Shown in pieces: positions 15,077 to 22,233 of a stretch of 31,867 bases of DNA. Origin of the DNA: an uncultured Sutterella sp. (GTDB lineage: Bacteria > Pseudomonadota > Gammaproteobacteria > Burkholderiales > Burkholderiaceae_F). The notes under the pieces were generated by a model. It was not told the DNA's origin. It saw only the letters and a program-made list of their open reading frames with translations, and made no database searches. Both the position numbers and the translations under genes were made by a program. The number at the start of each line of letters is the position of its first letter. The first letter of the stretch is position 1. The DNA is taken from contig CAJKMT010000012.1 of assembly GCA_905201055.1 (NCBI GenBank), forward strand, positions 1 through 31,867, given 5' to 3'.

Positions 15077-17077
15077 TTAAGAAATCTTCTTTTTTACCGA
15101 CATCGCGTCAATTCTCGCATTAAAGCGCCGCGTTATCGTTCGTGCCAGAGGCGTTTTCTTCAGCGCCTCAATGGCTTCTTTGCGTTCAGCTTCGTCGGTA
15201 ATGGTCACAAATTTATTTTTCCGATGTTCGGCTTCCTGCGCAAGTTTTTCTTCCCGCTTGAGTCGGTTGCGCTCCTGACTGATCGTGCGCGAGCGCGGTG
15301 TTTCAAACTCAAACTTAAAGCGCATCCTGCGTCCGAAAAGCGAATCCACAATACGCTGCACAAGCAGCATCGCCTTTTGGTTTTTCGGACGATTTTCAAA
15401 CCGAGGATCCAACCTCAAAGTAATTAAATCGTCCTCAATAGAGACGCATTCGCTGCGCTCGAGGATATCCTTGGCGTAGCTTGCCGGATAGGTATAGCGA
15501 AGTTTTTCGTACCACAGGCGGCCGACTTCGGTAAATTCCGGAATCTCTTCTGCCGAATCGGCAAAATCATACTGATCCGCAAATGATTCTGCTGCGGGTT
15601 CAGGCTCCTGATCCGCTGCTTCCTGCTCGCTTACCTCATAGCCATAGTCTTCAATGGCGTTATCCATGTGTGATGCATACTCATCGTAATCATCCACATA
15701 GGGCACATCGTCATCTTCGGGCAAAGCAGGCTTATTCTCTGTTTGAGCCGTTTGGCGGACAGCCGGCTTTTCCCGACTGTCCTGATCAGACTCCCCCAGC
15801 GGGGCTTCCTCCCATGGTGCTGGTTCAGCGGTAACCGGTGCTTTCTCAACAGGCTTGACTGCAGTCTCTTCACGAGCAGGCTCTGCAACCTTTTTTTCCT
15901 CAGGCTTTGTCTGCACCTGAGGCTCTTGAGCCGTCTGGGCCTTGAAGCGCTCGGGCAGCTTCACCTGAACGCTGCCCGCCGGTTTAAAGGCAAGCATGCG
16001 CAAAAGCGCCATCGTAAATCCCGCATATTCATCAGGAGCGAGATTCATGTCGCCTCTGGCATTTAAAGCGATCTGATAGTAAAGCTGCACTTCCTGAGGC
16101 GTGAATGTACGGGCGAGCGCCAGTACGGCCTCGCGATCCATGTCATCGGCTGCAACGGCAGCCGGATCAAACTGCGCAAGCGCAATGCGGTGCAGTAACG
16201 AGGCAAGATCACGGATCGCCTGACCGAAGGACAAGCTTCGCATCGACATCTGATCGGCCACCTGCATCATCTCGTGGGCTTTGCCTTCGGCAAGGTAGCC
16301 CAGCAGCTTGATGAGCACGTCGCTATCCATCATGCCGAGCATTTCACGCACGCTCTCAAGCGTAATGGGCTTATCCCCGGCAAAAGCAATCGCCTGATCC
16401 AAAAGACTTAAACCGTCGCGCATGGAGCCCCGCGCGCCGACACCAAGAAGTTTCAGCGCAGCCGGCTCTGCCTCAATCTTTTCTTCTTTCAGAATGTGAG
16501 CCATGTGATCGGCCACTGTCTGAGGCGATACATTCTTAAGGTTAAACTGCAGGCAGCGCGACAGCACCGTCACAGGCACCTTCTGCGGGTCTGTCGTTGC
16601 CAAAATGAATTTCACATATTCGGGCGGCTCTTCAAGCGTCTTTAACATGGCATTAAAGGCGTGAGAAGTGAGCTGATGCACTTCGTCAATCATGTAGACC
16701 TTGTAGCGCGCGTTGGTGGGCGCGTACATTGCCTGCTCAAGAAGTGCCGTCATTTCTTCAACCGAGCGGTTGCTTGCCGCGTCCATTTCAATGTAGTCGA
16801 CAAAGCGTCCTTCATCGATTGCGCGGCACGCTTCACAAACGCCGCACGGATGGTCAGTGACACCTCCCTTGCCGTCCGGTCCCACACAGTTAAGACTCTT
16901 GGCAAGAATGCGCGAGAGAGTCGTTTTCCCTACGCCGCGCGTGCCGGTAAAGAGGTACGCATGGTGAAGTCTGTTTTCACGCAGCGCATGCGTGAGCGCC
17001 TGAACCACAGGCTCTTGTCCCACCACACTTTCAAAGTCGTGAGGCCGCCACTTGCGGGCCAATACTTGAGAAGCCAT
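15077..17077 (-). CDS. dnaX: DNA polymerase III subunits tau/gamma
   Basis: Clamp-loader ATPase of the replicative polymerase. The AAA+ module has Walker A GTRGVGKT 45-52, the zinc Cys residues 64, 78, 81 and 84, and Walker B-like VYMIDEVH about 127-134. The collar domain spans about 215-365. A low-complexity acidic Pro/Glu linker (about 375-510) leads to the tau-specific C-terminal domain that binds polymerase and helicase. Full length 666 residues gives tau. An A-AAA-AAG heptamer at codons 394-396, in the phase needed for -1 slippage, is followed by a stop six codons later in the -1 frame, which would give a 402-residue gamma. It starts 9 bases after the GNAT gene. Confidence 0.97.
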   Translation of the reverse strand: MASQVLARKWRPHDFESVVGQEPVVQALTHALRENRLHHAYLFTGTRGVGKTTLSRILAKSLNCVGPDGKGGVTDHPCGVCEACRAIDEGRFVDYIEMDAASNRSVEEMTALLEQAMYAPTNARYKVYMIDEVHQLTSHAFNAMLKTLEEPPEYVKFILATTDPQKVPVTVLSRCLQFNLKNVSPQTVADHMAHILKEEKIEAEPAALKLLGVGARGSMRDGLSLLDQAIAFAGDKPITLESVREMLGMMDSDVLIKLLGYLAEGKAHEMMQVADQMSMRSLSFGQAIRDLASLLHRIALAQFDPAAVAADDMDREAVLALARTFTPQEVQLYYQIALNARGDMNLAPDEYAGFTMALLRMLAFKPAGSVQVKLPERFKAQTAQEPQVQTKPEEKKVAEPAREETAVKPVEKAPVTAEPAPWEEAPLGESDQDSREKPAVRQTAQTENKPALPEDDDVPYVDDYDEYASHMDNAIEDYGYEVSEQEAADQEPEPAAESFADQYDFADSAEEIPEFTEVGRLWYEKLRYTYPASYAKDILERSECVSIEDDLITLRLDPRFENRPKNQKAMLLVQRIVDSLFGRRMRFKFEFETPRSRTISQERNRLKREEKLAQEAEHRKNKFVTITDEAERKEAIEALKKTPLARTITRRFNARIDAMSVKKKIS
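15870..15896 (-). other. dnaX: Probable programmed -1 frameshift site in dnaX (gamma subunit)
   Basis: On the minus strand AAAAAAG (15896-15890) is read as GAA AAA AAG. After -1 slippage the next codons encode GCRACS and then TGA (15872-15870). E. coli dnaX uses the same heptamer in the same phase. No strong upstream SD-like element at the E. coli spacing and only a weak downstream hairpin (TGCAG with CTGCA) are visible. Confidence 0.65.
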
Positions 17078-17086
17078 AACCTTGTC

Positions 17087-17566
17087 CTAAGAACCTTCGG
17101 CAAAGCGGCTCAGCGCCTCACCTGTTAATCGGCACAGTCTCCAATCCTGCATGACTTTAGCGCCGACCTTTTCATAAAAACCGATCGCGGGCTTATTCCA
17201 CTCGAGCACTACCCACTCAAAGCGACCGCACTTTTGCTCAACAGCCATCTTGGCTAAATGCCGCATGAGCGCCTTGCCATAGCCCTTGCCGCGATGCGCA
17301 GGGGCAATGAAAATATCTTCCAGATACAGACCGCGGCGGGTCAAAAATGTCGAGAAGTTATAGAAGTAGAGCGCAAACCCAACAGGCTCCCCATCTTCGT
17401 AGGCAATCAATGCATGAGCGGAAGCCGGCTCTTCAAAAAGCTCGCGATGGACATCCTCAACCGTGGCGCTCACCTCATGAAGAAGCTTTTCATAATCGGC
17501 CAGACGCCGAATAAAGTCTAAAACCAACGCACAGTCTTTTTCTTCTGCCGGACTAATTTCAAACAT
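17087..17566 (-). CDS. GNAT acetyltransferase, diamine/spermidine acetyltransferase (SSAT)-like
   Basis: A 159-residue GNAT enzyme. The pattern YLEDIFIAPAHRGKGYGKALMRHLAKMAVEQKCGRFEWVVLEWNKPAIGFYEKVGA resembles the SSAT/thialysine acetyltransferase branch: YLED-x-F before the acetyl-CoA loop (RGKGYG) and VLEWN-x-PAI-x-FYE after it. The N-terminal region (AEEKDCALVLDFIRRLADYEKL) also fits. A polyamine or amino-acid-analogue amine is the likely substrate, but this is by family only. It is the first gene of the unit running into dnaX, 9 bases away; such a coupling looks incidental. Confidence 0.8.
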   Translation of the reverse strand: MFEISPAEEKDCALVLDFIRRLADYEKLLHEVSATVEDVHRELFEEPASAHALIAYEDGEPVGFALYFYNFSTFLTRRGLYLEDIFIAPAHRGKGYGKALMRHLAKMAVEQKCGRFEWVVLEWNKPAIGFYEKVGAKVMQDWRLCRLTGEALSRFAEGS

Positions 17567-17653
17567 TTGTCACTAACCACTCAGAGAACTTTTAAACAGG
17601 AGAAGTTTAGCGGAAAAGGCGCTCGGAGTTGGCATACTATCGTCGCTATTTTC

Positions 17654-18307
17654 TTAAACCGATAGTTCAAGCACCATATCGTAGAAAACTCGGGCAGCCA
17701 AAAAGAGAAAAAACGCACCGCCCACACAATTGATGACTTTGGCGGCTTTGGGAGTTGAAAGCAGGCGTCTGAAATTTGACGCGATCCACCCGTAGCCGCA
17801 ATGGATCACAAACACAATGCAAAAATAGGTCACTGTCATCAGGCAAACCTGTGGGACGAAAGCCAGCTCGTGATCGATAAACTGCGGAAAAAGCGACACA
17901 AAAAACATGATGAGCATGGGATTGGTCATCTGAAGCGTCACGCCCTGCAGCCACAAAGAGCCCTTCTGAAGGACAGAGATTTTCACTTCTTTTTCTTTGA
18001 CCGCCAAATCAAAGCTAAAGGGCTTGGCGCGAAACAGCCGTACGCCCAAATACACCATATAGAGCGCCCCCAGTCCCTTGATCACTTCATAGGCAGCAGG
18101 CGATGTGGCAATCAAAATGCCAAGACCTGTCGATGAAATTGCCGCCATCACCACGGTCCCCGTTGCCGTGCCGAGAATCACATAAACAGCCGTGCGCAGA
18201 CCGTAGCGAATGGAGCTCGTTAATGTCATTAAAACGCCGGGCCCCGGAGTGGCAACCGTCAATGCTGAAGTGATCAGAAACAAAGAAAATAAAGAAGTAT
18301 TGAGCAT
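17654..18307 (-). CDS. LysE/RhtB family amino acid exporter
   Basis: A 217-residue membrane protein with about six hydrophobic helices. The N-terminal TPGPGVLMTLTSSIRYGLRTAVYVILGTATG carries the family signature PGP...G...G, and YMVYLGVRLFRAKPF and QMTNPMLIMFFVSLFPQFI are typical of LysE/RhtB exporters (threonine/homoserine lactone type). The exported amino acid is unknown. Its upstream bases (18302-18364) are duplicated in diverged form about 420 bases further on. No clear ribosome binding site was identified. Confidence 0.88.
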   Translation of the reverse strand: MLNTSLFSLFLITSALTVATPGPGVLMTLTSSIRYGLRTAVYVILGTATGTVVMAAISSTGLGILIATSPAAYEVIKGLGALYMVYLGVRLFRAKPFSFDLAVKEKEVKISVLQKGSLWLQGVTLQMTNPMLIMFFVSLFPQFIDHELAFVPQVCLMTVTYFCIVFVIHCGYGWIASNFRRLLSTPKAAKVINCVGGAFFLFLAARVFYDMVLELSV

Positions 18308-18364
18308 GATGGGTCGAACTCTTTCTTTACCCGAGGAATCATAACAACTTGAATCACTGAATTG
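18302..18364. repeat. Diverged 63-bp direct repeat, copy A (lysE upstream region)
   Basis: Aligns without gaps to 18721-18783 with 48 of 63 identical by my count. Copy A covers the start codon and upstream region of the LysE-family gene. Confidence 0.6.
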
Positions 18365-18548
18365 AAAATCGAACCAAAAAGCACTTTAAAGTTTCAATAT
18401 TCGATATTAACTTTTTATCAGCAAAGCATTATCTTTATTACTCATTGTATTTATTGAATTTTTTACAATTTTGCTTGCTGTATATTTGCAAAAACGCTTA
18501 ATCATTTTTTTAAAAAACGCTTAATTTTTTCCATTTCAATTGGTTTAG

Positions 18549-18722
18549 AAATTTAAAGAGGACGAATCTGTCGATGCAAACGCCTTCAGACACCTGAATT
18601 GGTTCAGGGACAATATCGCGAAAGAAAGAAAATTCAAGTCGTTTGTACTCTATAGCGGTCAACTTGTCAGACAATTTAGCCATTCCATTGGCTTATCTTT
18701 GGCTCTAAAAAGGCTGTTTTGA
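18549..18722 (+). pseudogene. C-terminal remnant of a DUF4143-type AAA ATPase
   Basis: The plus-strand frame between stops at 18546 and 18720 has no start codon of its own with a ribosome binding site. It reads ..DANAFRHLNWFRD..KFKSFVLYSGQLVRQF.., resembling the end of DUF4143/AAA ATPases, in which a -HL-WL- segment is followed by F-x-G-x-VLYTGE and a final LPFG...PLSALW. The remainder of the gene is missing. The surrounding stretch 18365-18757 is AT-rich, with no intact gene. Confidence 0.45.
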
Positions 18723-18783
18723 GCATGGTCTGCCGAATGCTTTGTTCAGCCGAGCAGTCATAGCAACTTGAAAAACCGAATTG
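18721..18783. repeat. Diverged 63-bp direct repeat, copy B
   Basis: Second copy of the lysE upstream repeat, here overlapping the 3' end of the MFS-like remnant; its GAGCAT lies where copy A has the lysE start codon. Confidence 0.6.
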
Positions 18784-18955
18784 CCATGAGCGTCATGAGT
18801 GCCAAAAGCGCACCGCCCGCAAAGCAGTAACTTGCTCCAAAGAAGCCCCACAAGGCGCCTGCCGCATCAAGCGACTGACGAAGACCATAAGCCGCTCCGC
18901 CTATCCTCTCATCGGTCACCTCCGCACCCTCGAGTGTCAACTTTTTCCAGGACAA
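18758..18955 (-). pseudogene. C-terminal remnant of an MFS transporter
   Basis: The minus-strand frame encodes about 65 residues including ERIGGAAYGLRQSLDAAGAL, close to the conserved RGAAYGLRQSLDTVGAF of a branch of MFS transporters, and then a single hydrophobic helix and a stop. The ten-odd preceding helices are absent, and a terminator (18972-19005) stands directly before it. It is therefore a decayed fragment, possibly joined by an internal deletion. Confidence 0.45.
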
Positions 18956-18971
18956 GACAGGGGCAGCAACG

Positions 18972-19005
18972 AAAAAAAAGACCGGAGTCCGAAAAAGGAA
19001 TCCGG
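18972..19005 (-). terminator. Terminator of the PAP2-EptA fusion gene
   Basis: On the minus strand CCGGATTCC (19005-18997) pairs with GGACTCCGG (18990-18982), one mismatch, followed by TCTTTTTTTT. It lies 31 bases beyond the fusion-gene stop. Confidence 0.85.
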
Positions 19006-19035
19006 CCGGAAAAAATGGAGAAGTACGGATGTCTT

Positions 19036-21357
19036 TTAATTCTCCATTGCGGATAGGTCCCACCGGGCTTCGTAGGTGGACGATTTCACATTCAAAAGCC
19101 CCAACACTGTGTGATAGAGATGGTCATGGGTAACCGTTTTCTGGATGTTTTTCTCAATAACAGCTTCAGAAACACCATAGTCTTCTTTAAACCCATCGGA
19201 TAACCACATCACCATCGGCACAATTTTTTGCACATCAGGCGACACGTAGTACGGTGCTCCATGTAAAAACAGACCGTTTTCACCCAGGCTTTCCCCGTGA
19301 TCGGAAATGTAGATAAAAGCCGTATCCACTTCTGTTTTCGAGGACAGTGTCTCAATAAGACCGACAAGCACTCGGTCGGTGTAGCGGATGCTCGCGTCAT
19401 ACGCGTTGACAATTTGCTCAGATGAGCAGCTTCTGAAACTGGGGTCTGTGCACACAGATCCGAAGACCTTATCCTTGTCTTCCGAGCGATGATCGTAGGC
19501 CGGACCGTGTGAGCCCATCATGTGCAAAACCAAGACTTGGCGTTCTCCGAATTTCAGGTGTGTCATGCGGTTTTTCAGATCCTCGACAAAAGCCAAATCC
19601 ATGCACTCGGCGCCTTTGCACGAAAGATCCACTTGATTCAAAAAGAGTCTCTTGACTCCTTCACTCGTCCCCTTGCTACCCGACTGGTTATCAATCCAGG
19701 TGACATTAAAGCCTGATCGCTGCAAAAGTGAGGGCAACGCCTCTTCAGACAAAATGCGCTCGCGATCATAGTCACGGCGACCCACGCGGCTTAGCATACA
19801 AGGCAGCGACACATCGGTACTCGTGCCGCAGGCTTCAACCTTCGGGATATTGATAATGTCGCCTCTGGCTGCCAGAAGCGGTGTGGTTTCGCGGGCATAA
19901 CCTGCCAACTGCCAGTTAGCAGAACGGGCTGTTTCACCAATCACCAACACAAAAACTGTGGGTCTTTTTGGTGCCGTTGTTGCTGCCGGATTAATGTCAA
20001 CAATGATGCGTTCGCGAGGTCCTCCCGTACTTTTATCACGCAAAAGTGTCGACGCGGTGGAATACACCGTGTTAAACGGCGCAATCATGTAGCGGAGGCT
20101 TTTATCGTTTCTCATCAAAGCCGAAAACGGCTGTAATTGACTCAGTAACAGCACAATACCGAGTAAAAGCGCAAGTGCTGCAAGTCCCGCCCGACGGCAC
20201 CGTTCGCTAAAGGCGGTTTTTCCCGTCTCACCCGTACGCAGAAGAAGAACCGAGGGGATCACCAGGAACGTACACAAAAGAGCCGACGAGACTGACAGAT
20301 ACATCTTCGCCTCGCGCGAGTCCGTTTCAAGGAAATTACGCACCATGTCGGGCGTCATCGTGGTGCCGTAAAGCAGTGAGGCAAAAAGCGCAGTGACACC
20401 CGAAATCGACAAAATCAAAATGAACAGCTGATAAAGTCTTCGCGGCAGAATTCCCAAAAGTTCAATCACAGCAACCGCAACGCAGAAAAAGCTCAGGCCC
20501 AAAGCCGCAGACAAAAGGAGCGTCTGGGTGATCGTAACGGGATCGCTTCCTGCCGAAGCAATGAGCGCACGCCAAAAAGGCACGTCAAAGACAACAGTCC
20601 ACAAAAGCGCAGTGAGCAGCACCTGCTCATGAAAAGAGTGAGCAGGCATGACGTTTTTAAAACGTTTCAGAAGATTTTTTCGGTCAAAAATGACAACGTA
20701 AAAAACGGCGCAGACAAGCCAATTCATCAGCATCGTGGCTACGTTGTGTGACAGAAAATGCGCCCCCTGCATGGTGCGGGCCATGGCGCAGATAAAACCG
20801 AAAACAAAAACGCCGACCAGAGTCCACCTTGCCAAAGACTGATGGCGGTCCCTTAAGGCAAAGTAAAGAGCAAAAAGACAAAAACCGGAAGCCGCGTGAC
20901 CGCCCGGCCAACATCTGCCCGGCTTATATACAAAAGACCACTGAGGGTCAGTAATCGAAGCCGAGCCGCCGAACTCTGTGACCGACCAGGGGCAACTTAC
21001 GCCGGTTACCTCCTTGAGCCATACAACCAAAAGAACGCTGACAGCCATTGCCGCAAAGACGTAACAGTAGCGCACAAAGGTATCTCGATTGAAATTAGCG
21101 CTTTGGCGGCGCAGAGCCCCCCGAATAATTTGATAGAGTAAATACAGCGCAATGACAATCGGAACTGCCTTGGCCCCCTTATGCAGCACTTGGGTAAAAA
21201 AGTCATTACCGTGCCAAGGCCAATCCCCGTTAACCCAGAAAAGTCGACTCACCGCCACATCGAATTGATGCGGCGGAAAAAGAATTAAAAATGCCAGGCA
21301 CCAAAGCGGCAAAACCAACCAGATCCACGGATTGTATGAACGAATGCCGTTTTTCAT
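19036..21357 (-). CDS. PAP2 phosphatase - EptA/MCR-type phosphoethanolamine transferase fusion
   Basis: A 773-residue inner-membrane protein in two parts. Residues 1-225: a PAP2-type phosphatase with helices and the three signature blocks (K115..CP123 in KEVTGVSCPW, PGGHAASG 151-158, GAHFLSHN near 198-205 with H204). Residues about 240-770: an EptA-type lipid A phosphoethanolamine transferase with five more helices, then the alkaline-phosphatase-fold domain: E475 in GETARSANW, the nucleophile-type T512 in ACGTSTDVSLPC, H617 in MGSHGP and D686/H687 in SDHGES. Stand-alone EptA is about 540 residues. The transferase adds phosphoethanolamine to lipid A phosphates and lowers negative charge; the phosphatase may act on the same or a by-product lipid. 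It is divergent from a two-component system that probably controls it. No ribosome binding site was seen before the ATG. Confidence 0.9.
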   Translation of the reverse strand: MKNGIRSYNPWIWLVLPLWCLAFLILFPPHQFDVAVSRLFWVNGDWPWHGNDFFTQVLHKGAKAVPIVIALYLLYQIIRGALRRQSANFNRDTFVRYCYVFAAMAVSVLLVVWLKEVTGVSCPWSVTEFGGSASITDPQWSFVYKPGRCWPGGHAASGFCLFALYFALRDRHQSLARWTLVGVFVFGFICAMARTMQGAHFLSHNVATMLMNWLVCAVFYVVIFDRKNLLKRFKNVMPAHSFHEQVLLTALLWTVVFDVPFWRALIASAGSDPVTITQTLLLSAALGLSFFCVAVAVIELLGILPRRLYQLFILILSISGVTALFASLLYGTTMTPDMVRNFLETDSREAKMYLSVSSALLCTFLVIPSVLLLRTGETGKTAFSERCRRAGLAALALLLGIVLLLSQLQPFSALMRNDKSLRYMIAPFNTVYSTASTLLRDKSTGGPRERIIVDINPAATTAPKRPTVFVLVIGETARSANWQLAGYARETTPLLAARGDIINIPKVEACGTSTDVSLPCMLSRVGRRDYDRERILSEEALPSLLQRSGFNVTWIDNQSGSKGTSEGVKRLFLNQVDLSCKGAECMDLAFVEDLKNRMTHLKFGERQVLVLHMMGSHGPAYDHRSEDKDKVFGSVCTDPSFRSCSSEQIVNAYDASIRYTDRVLVGLIETLSSKTEVDTAFIYISDHGESLGENGLFLHGAPYYVSPDVQKIVPMVMWLSDGFKEDYGVSEAVIEKNIQKTVTHDHLYHTVLGLLNVKSSTYEARWDLSAMEN

Positions 21358-21432
21358 TATTTACACTGAAATTACTTGAATTAGCACAGGTGACACTATC
21401 GTTCAGCAACGGATAAATCGGCGTTAAAATGA

Positions 21433-21450
21433 TGTCAAAATTCTGTCAAA
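21433..21450 (+). promoter_or_regulatory. Tandem TGTCAAA repeats, candidate response-regulator operator
   Basis: TGTCAAA at 21433-21439 and 21444-21450, start-to-start 11 bases, lies between the divergent fusion gene and the response regulator gene. One-turn spacing of direct half-sites is what OmpR-type dimers bind. An imperfect palindrome (ATTGAT..ATCAAT) follows at about 21454-21470. Confidence 0.5.
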
Positions 21451-21558
21451 CCGATTGATGGCAATCAATGACGGTTATGTTCGCAAGGACAGAAGTTCAA
21501 AGCAGTAGGACGATTGTGCAGACTGAAAACAAAGGCGGTTCTTTTTAGTGAGGTCATA

Positions 21559-22230
21559 GTGTCTTTACCTATTTTGGTAGTTGATGATAACGTGGACATC
21601 CTTTATAACATTCGGGATTATCTGGTTATCAAAGGGTTTTCGGTTGAAACCGCTGTGAACGGAGCCGACGCGCTTAAGCGTTTGATGTCGGCATCCTATA
21701 GTCTCTGCGTACTCGACATCGGATTGCCCCTCATTGACGGTCTGTCCATCTGTCAGCAGCTCAGGCGCAACGGCAACAACATTCCCATCTTGATGCTGAC
21801 CGCCCGCGACAGCATCGATGACCGTGTCCGCGGTCTGGAAGTCGGCGCAGACGACTATCTGATCAAACCTTTCGCTCTTAAAGAATTGGCTGCCCGCATC
21901 GAGGCGCTCCTGCGTCGGACATACGGTAATCAAAAAGATGTACTTCAAGTGGCCGATCTCGTGTTTAATCTGCAAACACTTCAGGTCACCCGCGCGGGCA
22001 CATCAATCAGGCTCAATCCGACGTGTTTAGCCATTTTGAAAGAATTGATGGCGAAAAGCCCTGCCGTGGTAAGTCGTTTGCGCCTGGAGACGGTGGTCTG
22101 GAACGGCTCGCCGCCTGACTCCGACAGCCTCAGAGCCAACCTCTACCTTTTGCGTCGGGCTGTGGATAAACCTTTTGACAAAGCTCTCATTAAAACCCAT
22201 CCCGGCATGGGTTGGTCGTTAGGTGAGTAA
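21559..22230 (+). CDS. OmpR-family response regulator
   Basis: Two-domain transcription factor. The receiver domain has D9-D10 (ILVVDDN), phospho-acceptor D53 (VLDIGLPLIDG), the Thr in MLTARDS and the Lys in DYLIKPF. The C-terminal winged helix (about 130-223) is of the OmpR type, ending in LIKTHPGMGWSL. I chose the GTG at 21559 (223 residues): GAGG lies 5 bases upstream and homologous proteins start at the SLPILVVDD strand; a TTG at 21514 would add 15 odd residues. The kinase gene follows after 3 bases. Divergence from the phosphoethanolamine transferase suggests a PmrA-like role, by inference. Confidence 0.9.
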   Translation: MSLPILVVDDNVDILYNIRDYLVIKGFSVETAVNGADALKRLMSASYSLCVLDIGLPLIDGLSICQQLRRNGNNIPILMLTARDSIDDRVRGLEVGADDYLIKPFALKELAARIEALLRRTYGNQKDVLQVADLVFNLQTLQVTRAGTSIRLNPTCLAILKELMAKSPAVVSRLRLETVVWNGSPPDSDSLRANLYLLRRAVDKPFDKALIKTHPGMGWSLGE

Positions 22231-22233
22231 AAA

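Noticed and set aside
18758..19063. A continuous 101-residue minus-strand gene overlapping the end of the PAP2-EptA gene
   Set aside because: A clear terminator lies within it, and only the part from 18955 down has protein-like sequence (MFS remnant).
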